From JANOYY01 sp043720395 (GTDB taxonomy: Bacteria; Actinomycetota; Acidimicrobiia; Acidimicrobiales; JANYDT01): DNA of 64,000 bases. Both the position numbers and the translations under genes were made by a program. The notes beneath the pieces were generated by a model that saw nothing but the letters and a program-made list of their open reading frames with translations, was not told the origin of the DNA and searched no databases. The stretch spans positions 51,778-115,777 of the forward strand of contig JAYSSR010000040.1 of assembly GCA_043720395.1 (NCBI GenBank), given 5' to 3'. The first letter of the stretch is position 1; each line of letters begins with the position of its first letter. Below are positions 9,021 through 17,057 of the stretch, in pieces.

Positions 9021-9673
9021 AGCGCCGTCCCGAGTTGCAACGTCGCAATGTTCGACCCGTCAAGGAGGTCGAGCTCACCCGCATGCTCGGTGGATCTTCC
9101 GTCCCAACGGAACCAGGTAGCCCCGAGGTTCGGCACCGGACGCGGGTCGACGTGATGGTTCCGGGTCAGCGTCCGCATCACACCCCCGTGGGTGACGGCA
9201 ACGATGACGGTGTCTTCGTTCGCTGCCTCGATGCAGAGACGCCCCAAGGCACGGCCGATCCGGACGTTCAGGTCCGCCTCACTCTCGCCCCCGGGGATCA
9301 TCGGCAGATCACCACGACGCCACGCGTCGAGCTGTCCCGGCCACGCCGCCTCGATCTCGGGCGTCGTCTTCCCCGACCAGTTTCCGACGTTGCGCTCGCG
9401 CAGATCGGTGAGGACCTCGCTCACTGTCGTGCCGAATACAGCGGCGAACACCTCGGCGGTATGACTCGCCCTCAGTAGGTCCGAGGTGACGATCCGCGGT
9501 GTTCCGTCGAGGTCGCTGGCCAAACGATGCGCCGCAGCCTGGGCCTGCGCGACGCCGAGATCGTCAAGATCGACGTCGGCCCACCCCTGCCAGCGATGCG
9601 CCGCGTTCCACAATGTCTGCCCATGTCGCACCACGAGCACCCCCGCCCCATGTCGTTCGATCTCAGGTTCCAC
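9017..9673 (-). CDS. histidine phosphatase / phosphoglycerate mutase-like protein
   Basis: Histidine phosphatase superfamily member (218 residues). The phospho-accepting His is in LVVRHGQTLWN; the second His is in VIVAVTHGGVMRTL. RERNVGNWSGKT and GGESEADLNVRIGR complete the pattern seen in broad-specificity phosphatases and GpmB-like proteins. The substrate cannot be named from sequence. I use the GTG at 9673 (VEPEIERHG); a much longer frame upstream runs antisense through the rsiG-like gene and is not credible. It overlaps the downstream peptidase gene by 4 bp. Confidence 0.83.
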   Translation of the reverse strand: MEPEIERHGAGVLVVRHGQTLWNAAHRWQGWADVDLDDLGVAQAQAAAHRLASDLDGTPRIVTSDLLRASHTAEVFAAVFGTTVSEVLTDLRERNVGNWSGKTTPEIEAAWPGQLDAWRRGDLPMIPGGESEADLNVRIGRALGRLCIEAANEDTVIVAVTHGGVMRTLTRNHHVDPRPVPNLGATWFRWDGRSTEHAGELDLLDGSNIATLQLGTAL

Positions 9674-9729
9674 GCCCGACAGTGAACCAGAACCGCTCGC
9701 CCGCCGAAACCAGAGCCGGGACCCTCGTC

Positions 9730-9735
9730 TAACCT
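9730..9735 (+). promoter_or_regulatory. -10 element of the rsiG-like gene, leaderless arrangement
   Basis: TAACCT ends 7 nt before the ATG at 9743. No ribosome binding site precedes the start, so translation is probably leaderless. No recognisable -35. Confidence 0.5.
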
Positions 9736-9742
9736 CACAGAC

Positions 9743-10282
9743 ATGGCCAACCGCAACCTCGACCGCGTTCTTGCACCGGCGTTCCTCGACGGCATCGACA
9801 CGTGGCCGATCGAGGCCATCCGCGACCGGCGGACCGACTGCCAGCGTCTTGAAGACGCTGCGTCCTACCTTCGCCGTCTGCTGCAGACCCGTATCGACAT
9901 CCTCGGCCTCGAAACCCGGGCCCGCGCCAAGGGCGAGAACTCCGATGTCGTGTCGCTCGTCGAACGCCTCGCCGACGTGCTGGTCGATGAGCGTTACGAA
10001 CACTCCCCCAACGGACGCCTTCTCACCAGCGACCCCGGCGACGATCAGGAGGAGTGGGCGCAACGGCGCATCATGGACGCGTCCGGCGGCATCGACATCG
10101 AGGGCTCCCCCGATCTCGCCGATGGCGAGCTTGCCGAGCTGGCCGAGCGCTTCATCGAGCTTGAGCGGGTCGTATCCCGCGAGCGTCGAGCTCTCCACGA
10201 TGTGTACGACCGCCTCCAGGCCGAACTGATCGAGCGGTACCGCTCCGGCCGTGCCACGGTCGACGGCCTGCTGCGCAACTAA
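9743..10282 (+). CDS. RsiG-like c-di-GMP-binding anti-sigma factor candidate
   Basis: 179-residue helical protein. RsiG of Streptomyces holds the sigma factor WhiG inactive when bound to c-di-GMP, through the motif E(x3)S(x2)R(x3)Q(x3)D. That motif is present exactly at residues 37-52 (Glu37, Ser41, Arg44, Gln48, Asp52). A second copy at 141-156 has Glu141, Ser145, Arg148, His152 (Gln in the consensus) and Asp156. Both lie in predicted long helices, joined by a polar linker rich in Asp, Gly and Ser (about 86-125). This matches the RsiG architecture of two antiparallel helices. The sigma partner is not in the window. The XRE regulator gene follows 35 bp downstream, in the same direction. The motif match is direct; the anti-sigma role is inferred. 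Confidence 0.75.
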   Translation: MANRNLDRVLAPAFLDGIDTWPIEAIRDRRTDCQRLEDAASYLRRLLQTRIDILGLETRARAKGENSDVVSLVERLADVLVDERYEHSPNGRLLTSDPGDDQEEWAQRRIMDASGGIDIEGSPDLADGELAELAERFIELERVVSRERRALHDVYDRLQAELIERYRSGRATVDGLLRN

Positions 10283-10317
10283 TCCTGATTCAGCAACAGA
10301 CCCAAGATCCACGCCTA

Positions 10318-10722
10318 GTGAAGCGACGCCACGACCCTGACGCTCCCGACGACGGCTTCGCGGATCGCGCCCAGCAGCTCGGCGATTTCATCCGCGACCA
10401 GCGTCGGGTGGCCCGTCTGTCGCTGCGCAAGCTGAGCGACATGGCGCAGATCTCGAACCCGTACCTCAGCCAGATTGAACGCGGCCTCCGCAAGCCGTCC
10501 GCCGAGATTCTCCAACAGCTCGCCAAGGCGCTGCGCATCTCCGCCGAGACGCTCTACGTCCAGGCCGGCATCCTCGATGAACGCTCCGACGCCATCGACC
10601 TTGCTACAGCCATCCGGTCCGACGCCACCCTCAACGACTCGCAGAAGCGTGCACTCGTGCAGGTGCTCCGTTCTTTCCAGGCCGAGAACCGTGTTCCGGT
10701 CGTCGCGGAACAAAGCGCCTAG
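10318..10722 (+). CDS. XRE-family helix-turn-helix regulator
   Basis: 134-residue DNA-binding protein. A Cro/C1-type HTH spans about residues 20-80: LGDFIRDQRRVARLSLRKLS, then ISNPYLSQIERGLRKPS as recognition region, then LQQLAKALRIS. The C-terminal 45 residues (YVQAGILDER ... KRALVQVLRSFQAE) form a helical tail typical of actinobacterial one-HTH regulators. Start GTG 10318, 35 bp after the rsiG-like gene, probably in one transcript. Target genes are unknown; the order RsiG-like then XRE suggests a shared regulatory role. Confidence 0.85.
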   Translation: MKRRHDPDAPDDGFADRAQQLGDFIRDQRRVARLSLRKLSDMAQISNPYLSQIERGLRKPSAEILQQLAKALRISAETLYVQAGILDERSDAIDLATAIRSDATLNDSQKRALVQVLRSFQAENRVPVVAEQSA

Positions 10723-10745
10723 GCGCGCGGTTGGATGCCTTGCTC

Positions 10746-11966
10746 ATGACGATCTCCGTTGCGGTCCTGTCCATGCATACCTCCCCGCTTACCCAGCCGG
10801 GCACGGGCGATGGCGGGGGCATGAACGTCTACGTGCGTGAGCTGTCCACTGCGCTCGCTCGTGCGGGCGTGGCGTGTGAGGTGTTCACCCGTGCAGACGG
10901 CACGGACACGCGGCCCAGCGTCAGCGTCGAACCCGGATTCCGTGTGCACCATGTGCCTGCCGGTCCGATTGGGGAAATCCCGAAGGAACATCTCCCGGAT
11001 CTCACCGACGCGTTTGCCGACGCGGTCGGTCATCGCCTCGACCTGCTCGGTCTTCGGCCCGACGTGATCCATGCCAACTACTGGCTCTCCGCCGTCGCCG
11101 GTCACCGCCTCAAGCACCAGCTGGACCTCCCGCTCGTCACCACGTTCCACACGCTCGCGATGGTGAAGATCGAGGCGGGCGATATCGAACCGGAATCTCG
11201 GGTTCGAGCGGAAACGTCGGTGATCGGCTGCAGCGACATCGTCCTCGCCAATACGCGCATCGAATCGGAGCAATTGCAACGCCTTTACGGTGCCGATCCC
11301 CACAGGATCGAAGAGGTCCCACTCGGCGTCGATCACGCGTTCTTCTCGCCCGGCAACCGCAGCGGGGCCAAGGCGGCGCTCGGTCTTGCGAACCTGCCGA
11401 CCGTGCTCTACGTCGGCCGCATCCAGCCCCTGAAGGGGACCGAGCTTGCCATCCGCGCTTTCGCCGCGATGAAGCGTCAAGACGGACAACTCGTCGTTGT
11501 CGGCGGACCGAGCGGGTCCGACGGCGCAGCAGAGGTGGCCCGCATCCACACGCTTGCCCGCGACCTCGGCGTCGCCGATCGCATTCGGTGGGTCGTTCCC
11601 CAGCCCCACCACCTGCTCTCGACCTACTACCGCGCCGCCGAGGTGTGCATCGTGCCGAGCCGGTCGGAATCGTTCGGTCTCGTCGCCCTCGAAGCAGGCT
11701 CGTGCGGCACGCCGGTCATCGCCGCCAACGTCGGGGGCTTGCAGACCATCGTCGACCCGGGCTCGACCGGATTCCTCATCGACGGCCGTGATCCTGCTGT
11801 TTGGGCAGCGTCGCTCGACTCGATGTTGAACGACCCCCAGATGGCAGCGGCTATGGGCTTCAATGCTGCCGGACGCTCCCTCCGCTACGCATGGAGCTAC
11901 AGCGCCGCTCGCCTGCGTCGCCTCTACGGAGACCTCCGAGTCGGTGCCCTCGTCAGCTGCGCCTGA
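10746..11966 (+). CDS. mshA: D-inositol-3-phosphate glycosyltransferase MshA-like
   Basis: GT4 glycosyltransferase (406 residues) that in mycothiol synthesis transfers GlcNAc from UDP-GlcNAc to inositol 3-phosphate. Seen: the GDGGGMNVYVRELS loop characteristic of MshA, HANYWLSAVAGH, VGRIQPLKGTELAIRA at the start of the second Rossmann domain, and the donor-binding PSRSESFGLVALEA with the E-x7-E pattern. Start ATG 10746 gives MTISVAVLSMHTSP. The YbjN-domain gene follows after 3 bp, the pairing also known in mycobacteria. A related GT4 activity cannot be fully excluded, but the neighbour and the N-terminal loop favour MshA. Confidence 0.87.
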   Translation: MTISVAVLSMHTSPLTQPGTGDGGGMNVYVRELSTALARAGVACEVFTRADGTDTRPSVSVEPGFRVHHVPAGPIGEIPKEHLPDLTDAFADAVGHRLDLLGLRPDVIHANYWLSAVAGHRLKHQLDLPLVTTFHTLAMVKIEAGDIEPESRVRAETSVIGCSDIVLANTRIESEQLQRLYGADPHRIEEVPLGVDHAFFSPGNRSGAKAALGLANLPTVLYVGRIQPLKGTELAIRAFAAMKRQDGQLVVVGGPSGSDGAAEVARIHTLARDLGVADRIRWVVPQPHHLLSTYYRAAEVCIVPSRSESFGLVALEAGSCGTPVIAANVGGLQTIVDPGSTGFLIDGRDPAVWAASLDSMLNDPQMAAAMGFNAAGRSLRYAWSYSAARLRRLYGDLRVGALVSCA

Positions 11967-11969
11967 GCG

Positions 11970-12455
11970 ATGACGCTGCGCTACGAGGACCGCGGTCGCT
12001 TCGTGACCCTCGTGGAGGCCTGGGTCACGCAGCTCGTCGCCGAGAATCCGATCGTGAGCAGCGTCGAACGTGACGCCGAGGTGGACCGCTGGTATGTGCG
12101 CGTCCGGGGCGATGAGAAGGCAGTGACCACCGTATGGTTCACCGTGGGCGAACAGGTCGTACACGCCGAGTCGTACTTCATGCCCTGGCCCGAGGACAAC
12201 CGAGCGGAGACGTTCGAGTACCTGCTCCGGTCCAGCCAGCGCTTTTACGGTCTGAGGTTCTGTATCGGCCCTGAGGACGCGGTGTACTTGCGCGGCGAAC
12301 TGCCCCTTGCCGCTTTGTTGGCGGGCGATCCGAACGATGAACTGGATCGGCTGCTCGGCGCAACGTACGCGTACACCGAGGATTGCTTTCGCACCGCGAT
12401 GACCCTGACCTTCGGCGACCGGTTCCGACCGAAAGGCAGCACAGCGCCAGTTTGA
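11970..12455 (+). CDS. YbjN-domain protein linked to mshA
   Basis: 161-residue protein with a YbjN-type fold, a family related to type III secretion chaperones and found next to mshA in many actinobacteria. Visible features are the alternating strands DRWYVRVRGDEKAVTTVWFTV and the conserved AESYFMPWPEDN stretch. No catalytic residues can be identified and the biochemical role is unknown. Start ATG 11970, three bases after mshA, so translation is coupled. The C-terminus is basic. Confidence 0.8.
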   Translation: MTLRYEDRGRFVTLVEAWVTQLVAENPIVSSVERDAEVDRWYVRVRGDEKAVTTVWFTVGEQVVHAESYFMPWPEDNRAETFEYLLRSSQRFYGLRFCIGPEDAVYLRGELPLAALLAGDPNDELDRLLGATYAYTEDCFRTAMTLTFGDRFRPKGSTAPV

Positions 12456-12732
12456 CCGCACAGAGTCACGCTGGGGCTTCAACGTGGCGCTGTGGCCGCA
12501 ATCGTCGGGTGGCTTCGGTGAGCGCTTCGACCTGAGCCCTAGCGCATTTCTCGACGCGACGCGCGGATCTCCTCTTGCGCAGTTAGCTGAGCGCCGGTAA
12601 CGTTCCCATCACCAAGGAGCCCGGTGGCGTCTGCTGGTCGATTCGTTCGGGGAAGTGCGAATCGGCTGGTGCAGCCTCCGGGCTTCTGGACGTTCAGACC
12701 CGAGTCGAACCTGCGGCAGTAGCGTGCCGCCC
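12456..12732. other. 277-bp intergenic region before proC
   Basis: No coding frame with recognisable similarity and no RNA structure I can name. The only signal is TAGCGT at 12720-12725, 7 nt before the proC GTG start. This is a probable -10 of a leaderless transcript. Confidence 0.5.
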
Positions 12733-13569
12733 GTGAGTGACAACGAATTCCCCTCCCGCCCACCCGGTGAAATCCGGGTGCGACTCGCGCTGATCGGCGG
12801 AGGAAAGATGGGCGAGGCGCTTCTCGGCGGACTGCTCCGGCGTGGGTGGTGCAGCGTCGGCGAGGTCGTGGTGGTCGAACCCGACGAGAGCCGCCGGGTC
12901 GTCCTCGGCCAGCAGTTCGCCGGAATCGCCATCTGCCCCGACGCCACCGGTGTAAGCGCCGACGGCGTACTGATCGCCGTCAAGCCACAGTATGTCGCCG
13001 AGGTGTGTGCGGCGTTGAAGGGCAATGCCGCACGCGTGCTGTCGATCGCCGCCGGCGTCACGACGGCCAACATCGAGAAATGGCTCGACGACCCAGAAAT
13101 CGCCGTCGTCCGTTCGATGCCGAACACGCCCGCGCTCGTTGGCTTCGGCGCGTCGGCCATCGCTGCGGGCGCGTCCGCCGGCCCAAACGATCTCGACTGG
13201 GCCGAGGAGGTCCTCTCATCGGTCGGCGTCGTCGAGCGTGTGACGGAGTCTCAGCTCGACGCGGTCACCGGCCTCTCGGGTTCGGGCCCCGCGTACCTCT
13301 TCCTCGTGGCGGAGGCGATGATCGAAGCCGGCGTCCTCTCGGGGCTCAGCCGAGCGACGGCAACGACGCTCGCGGTCCAGACCATCCGGGGCGCTGGCGA
13401 GATGCTTGCCGAGTCAGGCAAAGACGCGGCGACGCTGCGCGGCGACGTCACGTCGCCAGGCGGGACAACCGCTGCGGGCTTGCGGGCGCTGGAGAGCCGC
13501 GCGGTCCGGGCCGCCTTCAACGATGCCGTGGTCGCAGCGACCGAGCGCAGCCGCGAGCTCGGACGCTGA
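12733..13569 (+). CDS. proC: pyrroline-5-carboxylate reductase
   Basis: Last step of proline synthesis: NAD(P)H-dependent reduction of 1-pyrroline-5-carboxylate. The Rossmann motif LALIGGGKMGEALLGGLL is at residues 16-33. VVRSMPNTPALVGFG, the LSGSGPAYLFLVAEAMIEAG dimer/active-site stretch and DVTSPGGTTAAGL follow, all hallmarks of ProC. Length 278 residues. The GTG at 12733 has a TAGCGT hexamer 7 nt upstream. The SAM hydrolase family gene begins 6 bp after the stop, so the pair is probably one transcript. Confidence 0.95.
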   Translation: MSDNEFPSRPPGEIRVRLALIGGGKMGEALLGGLLRRGWCSVGEVVVVEPDESRRVVLGQQFAGIAICPDATGVSADGVLIAVKPQYVAEVCAALKGNAARVLSIAAGVTTANIEKWLDDPEIAVVRSMPNTPALVGFGASAIAAGASAGPNDLDWAEEVLSSVGVVERVTESQLDAVTGLSGSGPAYLFLVAEAMIEAGVLSGLSRATATTLAVQTIRGAGEMLAESGKDAATLRGDVTSPGGTTAAGLRALESRAVRAAFNDAVVAATERSRELGR

Positions 13570-13575
13570 ACGACG

Positions 13576-14367
13576 GTGGACAACATCTCCTTTCTCAGCG
13601 ACTACGGCCTCGCCGACGAGTTCGTGGGCGTCTGCAAGGGGGTCATCCGGCAGCTCGCTCCGCATGCGCACGTGCTCGACGTGACCCACGACATCGCTGT
13701 ATTCGACATTCGTGGCGGGTCGCTCGCTCTCGTGCGGGCGATCCAGTACCTGCCGGACGGTGTCGTCATGGCCATCGTCGACCCGGGCGTCGGCACCTCA
13801 CGCAAGGCAGTGGCGGTCGAGGCGGGCGACAGCGTCTTGGTCGGGCCCGACAACGGATTGCTTGCGCCTGCTGTTGCCATGCTCGGCGGTGCAAAGCGGG
13901 CGGTCGTGCTCACCAACGACGAGTACCACCTCTCAGCTGCCGGCCCGACCTTTGCGGGGCGCGACATCTTTGCCCCGGTCGCGGCCCGACTCTGTTGCGA
14001 CGTTCCCCTTGAGGCGTTCGGCGACGAAATCGATCCCGTCACGCTGCTCCCCGGAATCCTCCCGCTGACCCGGGCGGAGGAGGACGGCCTACACAGTGAG
14101 GCGCTGTGGGTCGACCGGTTCGGCAACGTCCAGCTCAACGTCGACCCCTCCGAAATCGATCAGCTCGGTGACACGGTTGCCCTCTCGTGGGGCGGACGCA
14201 CCCGCACGGCGCATCGCGCAGAGACCTACAGGCGGATCAAGTCGGGTGAGATCGGTCTCGTGGTCGACTCCTACGGGCTTGTGTCGGTGTGCCTCGACCA
14301 GCGCAACGCATCGGTCGAGTTGGGGCTCGGCAGCGGCTCCGCCGTCCGCATCCACCCCGCTGAGTAA
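13576..14367 (+). CDS. SAM hydroxide adenosyltransferase (DUF62) family protein
   Basis: 263-residue member of the family that includes SAM hydrolases and the fluorinase/chlorinase enzymes. The N-terminus ISFLSDYGLADEFVGVCKGV contains the Asp of the SAM ribose site. DVTHDIAVFDIRGG, VDPGVGTSRKAV, VGPDNGLLAPA and FAGRDIFAPVAARL follow. The C-terminal domain has DRFGNVQLNV. The halogenase-specific loop cannot be judged by eye, so the default is the hydrolase giving adenosine and methionine. Start GTG 13576, 6 bp after proC. Confidence 0.85.
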   Translation: MDNISFLSDYGLADEFVGVCKGVIRQLAPHAHVLDVTHDIAVFDIRGGSLALVRAIQYLPDGVVMAIVDPGVGTSRKAVAVEAGDSVLVGPDNGLLAPAVAMLGGAKRAVVLTNDEYHLSAAGPTFAGRDIFAPVAARLCCDVPLEAFGDEIDPVTLLPGILPLTRAEEDGLHSEALWVDRFGNVQLNVDPSEIDQLGDTVALSWGGRTRTAHRAETYRRIKSGEIGLVVDSYGLVSVCLDQRNASVELGLGSGSAVRIHPAE

Positions 14368-14408
14368 CGCTCATTGATTCCGGCCGCGAGTGACTCGCCC
14401 GACAAGGC

Positions 14409-14495
14409 TTGGGGTTGGGGGTTGGGGGTTGCGCGCAGCCGTTGGGGGCTCAGGACATGCTGCGCGCAACCCCCAATGCTGCGCGCAACCCCCAA
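14409..14495. repeat. G-rich tract and duplicated 17-bp inverted repeat
   Basis: A G-run tract (TTGGGG/TTGGGGG units, 14409-14430) leads into the 17-mer at 14422-14438. The exact reverse complement of that 17-mer occurs twice, at 14460-14476 and 14479-14495, offset by 19 bp. The left arm can pair with either right arm. Four runs of at least four G also allow a G-quadruplex on this strand. It lies 42 bp after a gene end, so termination is one possible role. Confidence 0.75.
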
Positions 14496-14567
14496 GGATG
14501 CGTACGCCATGGAAACCGGCCGATCGACACGTCCCGAGCAGGCGCGAGAAGCGGCGAGAATGGGCAG

Positions 14568-14711
14568 ATGCGTCCAGCCACGACGATCGTGCTCGCCCTC
14601 CTTCTCGTCGCCCTCTTCAGCGCGGCGATCTATCAGCTGTTCTTCCTGAAGACGTCGCCCGTGACCGGCGGGTCGACGACGGGAGTCGTTCGGACGCTGC
14701 TCGTTCACTGA
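14568..14711 (+). CDS. small single-span membrane protein
   Basis: 47-residue frame with one hydrophobic helix (TIVLALLLVALFSAAIYQLFF, about residues 5-25), a short polar middle and a Val/Leu end. ATG at 14568, with GAGAAT at 14556-14561 as a possible -10. No family is recognised. Position between two unrelated genes gives no functional hint. Composition is that of a real membrane segment, but such short frames can be spurious. Confidence 0.5.
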   Translation: MRPATTIVLALLLVALFSAAIYQLFFLKTSPVTGGSTTGVVRTLLVH

Positions 14712-14760
14712 GCTGACAAGCCATGGACTGAACAGACCAGCCGTGGGACAGGCCATGGCG

Positions 14761-14766
14761 TACCGT
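14761..14766 (+). promoter_or_regulatory. -10 element before the acyl-CoA ligase
   Basis: TACCGT lies 9 nt before the ATG at 14776. This favours that start over the in-frame GTG at 14743 and ATG at 14755, which lie upstream of the element. Confidence 0.4.
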
Positions 14767-14775
14767 GCACAGGCC

Positions 14776-16299
14776 ATGTCTGCAACCGCACCGCAACTTG
14801 TGAACCGCAATCTCGCTTCAATCATCGACACTCACCCCGACGCCGCACCCGCGGTCATCAGCGCCGGTGAGATCACGACCTACGGCGCACTCCGCCAACA
14901 GGTCGCGGCGGTCCGAGGTGGGCTGATCGAGTTGGGCGTGCGACCGGGTGACCGCGTCGCGATCGTGATGGCGTCGAACTGGTATTTCGCGCTCACGTAC
15001 CTTGCCGCGCTTGGCGCGGGTGGCGTGGTCGTTCCGATGAACCCGCAAAGCCCCACGGCCGAACTGCAGCGTGAACTGCGAGTCGTGCGTCCGAAGGTGG
15101 TTGTGGTCGGGCCCACGGCGCAGAACGCGTTCGCCGACATCGACCGGGCCGACGCTGGTATCGAGTACGTACTCGTGCCCGAGGGCGTCGACCTTTCCGA
15201 CACACGGCCGATCGAAGACCTTCTCGTCGCCGACGCCTCCCCGCTGGTCGAGCGCGAAGACGATGATCTCGCCGTGCTGATGTTCACCAGCGGAACTGCT
15301 GGTTCCCCGAAAGCCGCAAAGCTCACCCACGGGAACCTGCTCGCCAATCTCGAACAGGTAGCGGCCAACACCGACACTGCGATGACGTCGGACGACGTTG
15401 TGCTCGGGGTCCTGCCGTTGTTCCACATCTACGGGCTCAACGGCGCGCTCGGCCAGGCGTTGTTCTCCGGCGCGTCGATCGTGCTGATTCAACGCTTCGA
15501 CCCGTTGTCGTCGCTGCAGACAATTCGGGAACGCAACCTCACCATCGTCGTCGGCGTCCCGCCCATGTACGAGTCCTGGGCTTCACTGCCCACGGCCGAG
15601 GCCACGCGACGTGACTTCGAGAGCGTCCGACGCGCTGTTTCTGGCGCGTCCAAGCTTGACCCCACGGTTGCCGCACATTTCGAAGACCGCTTCGGCGTGG
15701 CAATCGGTGAGGGTTACGGACTTACCGAGGCGTCGCCGGTTGTCACCGCCGCGTCGCTGGACGCGCGGCGCGGCACGATTGGCCTACCCGTCAGCGGTGT
15801 TGAACTGCGACTTGTCGACCACGACGGACACGATGCGCTCGTCGGCGACCCCGGCGAGATCTGGGTCAAGGGACCCAACGTGTTCCACGGCTACCTCGAC
15901 GATCAGGAGGCGACGGCGCGGGCGCTCACGAGCGACGGGTGGCTACGCACCGGCGACATCGCCGTTGCCGACCACGATGGCTACCTCACGATCGTCGACC
16001 GCGAAAAAGACCTCATCATCGTGTCGGGTTTCAACGTGTTCCCGAACGAGGTCGAGGAAGTCCTTGCCGACCATCCCGGAGTAGCCGACGTTGCCGTGAT
16101 CGGAGCGCCACACCCCCACACCGGCGAGACGGTCAAGGCATATGTGGTTGCCAGATCGGACCGGATGCTCGAGGAGGACGACCTCATTGCCTTTTGCGGC
16201 AAGGAACTTGCCCGTTACAAGTGCCCAACGAAGATCACCTTCGTGCCCGAGATTCCCCGCGGCCTCAGCGGGAAGACGCTGCGCCGAGAACTGTCGTAG
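14776..16299 (+). CDS. acyl-CoA ligase (AMP-forming, FadD-like)
   Basis: ANL-superfamily adenylating enzyme, most like long-chain fatty-acid-CoA ligases, 507 residues. Motifs in order: the P-loop-like FTSGTAGSPKAAKLTHGN, LPLFHIYGLN, GYGLTEASP (A5), GWLRTGDIA with the ribose-binding Asp (A7), DREKDLIIVSGFNVFPNEVE (A8), and the catalytic Lys in LSGKTLRREL near the C-terminus (A10). The acyl substrate cannot be read from sequence. The last 35 bp overlap the 3' end of the convergent membrane-protein gene. Confidence 0.88.
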   Translation: MSATAPQLVNRNLASIIDTHPDAAPAVISAGEITTYGALRQQVAAVRGGLIELGVRPGDRVAIVMASNWYFALTYLAALGAGGVVVPMNPQSPTAELQRELRVVRPKVVVVGPTAQNAFADIDRADAGIEYVLVPEGVDLSDTRPIEDLLVADASPLVEREDDDLAVLMFTSGTAGSPKAAKLTHGNLLANLEQVAANTDTAMTSDDVVLGVLPLFHIYGLNGALGQALFSGASIVLIQRFDPLSSLQTIRERNLTIVVGVPPMYESWASLPTAEATRRDFESVRRAVSGASKLDPTVAAHFEDRFGVAIGEGYGLTEASPVVTAASLDARRGTIGLPVSGVELRLVDHDGHDALVGDPGEIWVKGPNVFHGYLDDQEATARALTSDGWLRTGDIAVADHDGYLTIVDREKDLIIVSGFNVFPNEVEEVLADHPGVADVAVIGAPHPHTGETVKAYVVARSDRMLEEDDLIAFCGKELARYKCPTKITFVPEIPRGLSGKTLRRELS

Positions 16300-16978
16300 T
16301 GCTGCCACCGGCGGTCGACAGAACGAACCCCGCGAACAGGATTACGACGCCGACCATCAGCGTGACCGAGAAGGCCGCCATCGCGTTGAGCACACTATTG
16401 AACAAGCCACTCATCCCCAGCACGACGGTGCCGAGCGCGAGGAACACGAGTCCGGCCATTTGCTGACGGGCTGCGGGCGCTCGGTCGGCTCGGGCAATGC
16501 GAACGATGCCAAGAACGGTGCCGACGATCAGGACCGTCGCACCCACGCCGGACCCGACCGCCGCGAACACGCGTGGCCAAACGTGGAACACCTCATCGCC
16601 CTGCGGGAGACGGTCCGTCGGTACCGAATTGGTGAGCGGGTCCGCCATGACCACCCCGACAGCGAACGCAGTCAGCAAGCCGAGGACTCGGGCAATACGG
16701 TCAGCAGCACGCCGATCCACGAGCAGGTACAGCTGTCCGAGGGCCAACACCGGGACGTTGGCCACGGCACCGGCGGCGTAAAAGACGCGGAAGGCAAGTG
16801 GCGACCACCCGACCGCCGATCCCCAAGCCAGCGCCCCGGCCCCGACGACGAACACCGTCAAAGCGATCGTCCATATGAGGTGCTGCGGCGAACGTCGCAG
16901 CAGCCAACGCTCGTACGTGGAAAAGGCGAACGCCAATGCGACCAGGGCAGACGCAACGGCGAGCGCAGTGGTCATCAT
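16265..16978 (-). CDS. multi-span membrane protein of unknown function
   Basis: 237-residue polytopic protein with about seven hydrophobic segments, starting MMTTALAVASALVALAFAFS. It has small charged loops (TYERWLLRRSPQH, VDRRAADRIAR). No cofactor or transport motif is seen and I do not recognise the family. Start at ATG 16978 or 16975; a longer frame would run through the Rex operator and rex start region and is rejected. Divergent from rex, so its promoter shares the interval holding the Rex site. Its 3' end overlaps the acyl-CoA ligase by 35 bp tail to tail. Confidence 0.7.
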   Translation of the reverse strand: MMTTALAVASALVALAFAFSTYERWLLRRSPQHLIWTIALTVFVVGAGALAWGSAVGWSPLAFRVFYAAGAVANVPVLALGQLYLLVDRRAADRIARVLGLLTAFAVGVVMADPLTNSVPTDRLPQGDEVFHVWPRVFAAVGSGVGATVLIVGTVLGIVRIARADRAPAARQQMAGLVFLALGTVVLGMSGLFNSVLNAMAAFSVTLMVGVVILFAGFVLSTAGGSTTTVLGAASSR

Positions 16979-17021
16979 CGCCGTCCAGTCTGGCGCGGCC
17001 TCGTCCCGACGAGTCGAAACC

Positions 17022-17039
17022 TTGTGAACGCGTGCACAA
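17022..17039. promoter_or_regulatory. Rex operator in the rex promoter
   Basis: TTGTGAACGCGTGCACAA matches the Streptomyces Rex operator TGTGAACGCGTTCACA with one change in the right half. It lies 18 bp upstream of the rex GTG. Its left half (TTGTGA, 17022-17027) occupies the -35 position for the -10 at 17046, with an 18-bp spacer. Bound Rex would block the promoter, so rex is probably autoregulated. The divergent membrane-protein gene at 16978 may respond too. Confidence 0.85.
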
Positions 17040-17045
17040 GCGGCG

Positions 17046-17051
17046 TAGGGT
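17046..17051 (+). promoter_or_regulatory. -10 element of rex, leaderless arrangement
   Basis: TAGGGT ends 6 nt before the GTG at 17058, the ideal distance for transcription starting at the start codon. No ribosome binding site is present. Confidence 0.6.
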
Positions 17052-17057
17052 GGCCCC

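Noticed and set aside
10719..12482. 587-codon open frame on the minus strand opposite mshA and the YbjN gene
   Set aside because: High-GC antisense shadow. Its residues are Arg/Gly/Asp-rich without domains, and the plus strand carries two clear families in the same place.
12456..12732. Riboswitch or T-box before proC
   Set aside because: No conserved T-box or riboswitch core could be found by eye, and the promoter position implies a leaderless transcript.
15281..15320. Acyl-CoA ligase as a nonribosomal peptide synthetase adenylation domain
   Set aside because: No carrier or condensation domain follows. The protein ends at the A10 lysine like a free-standing ligase.
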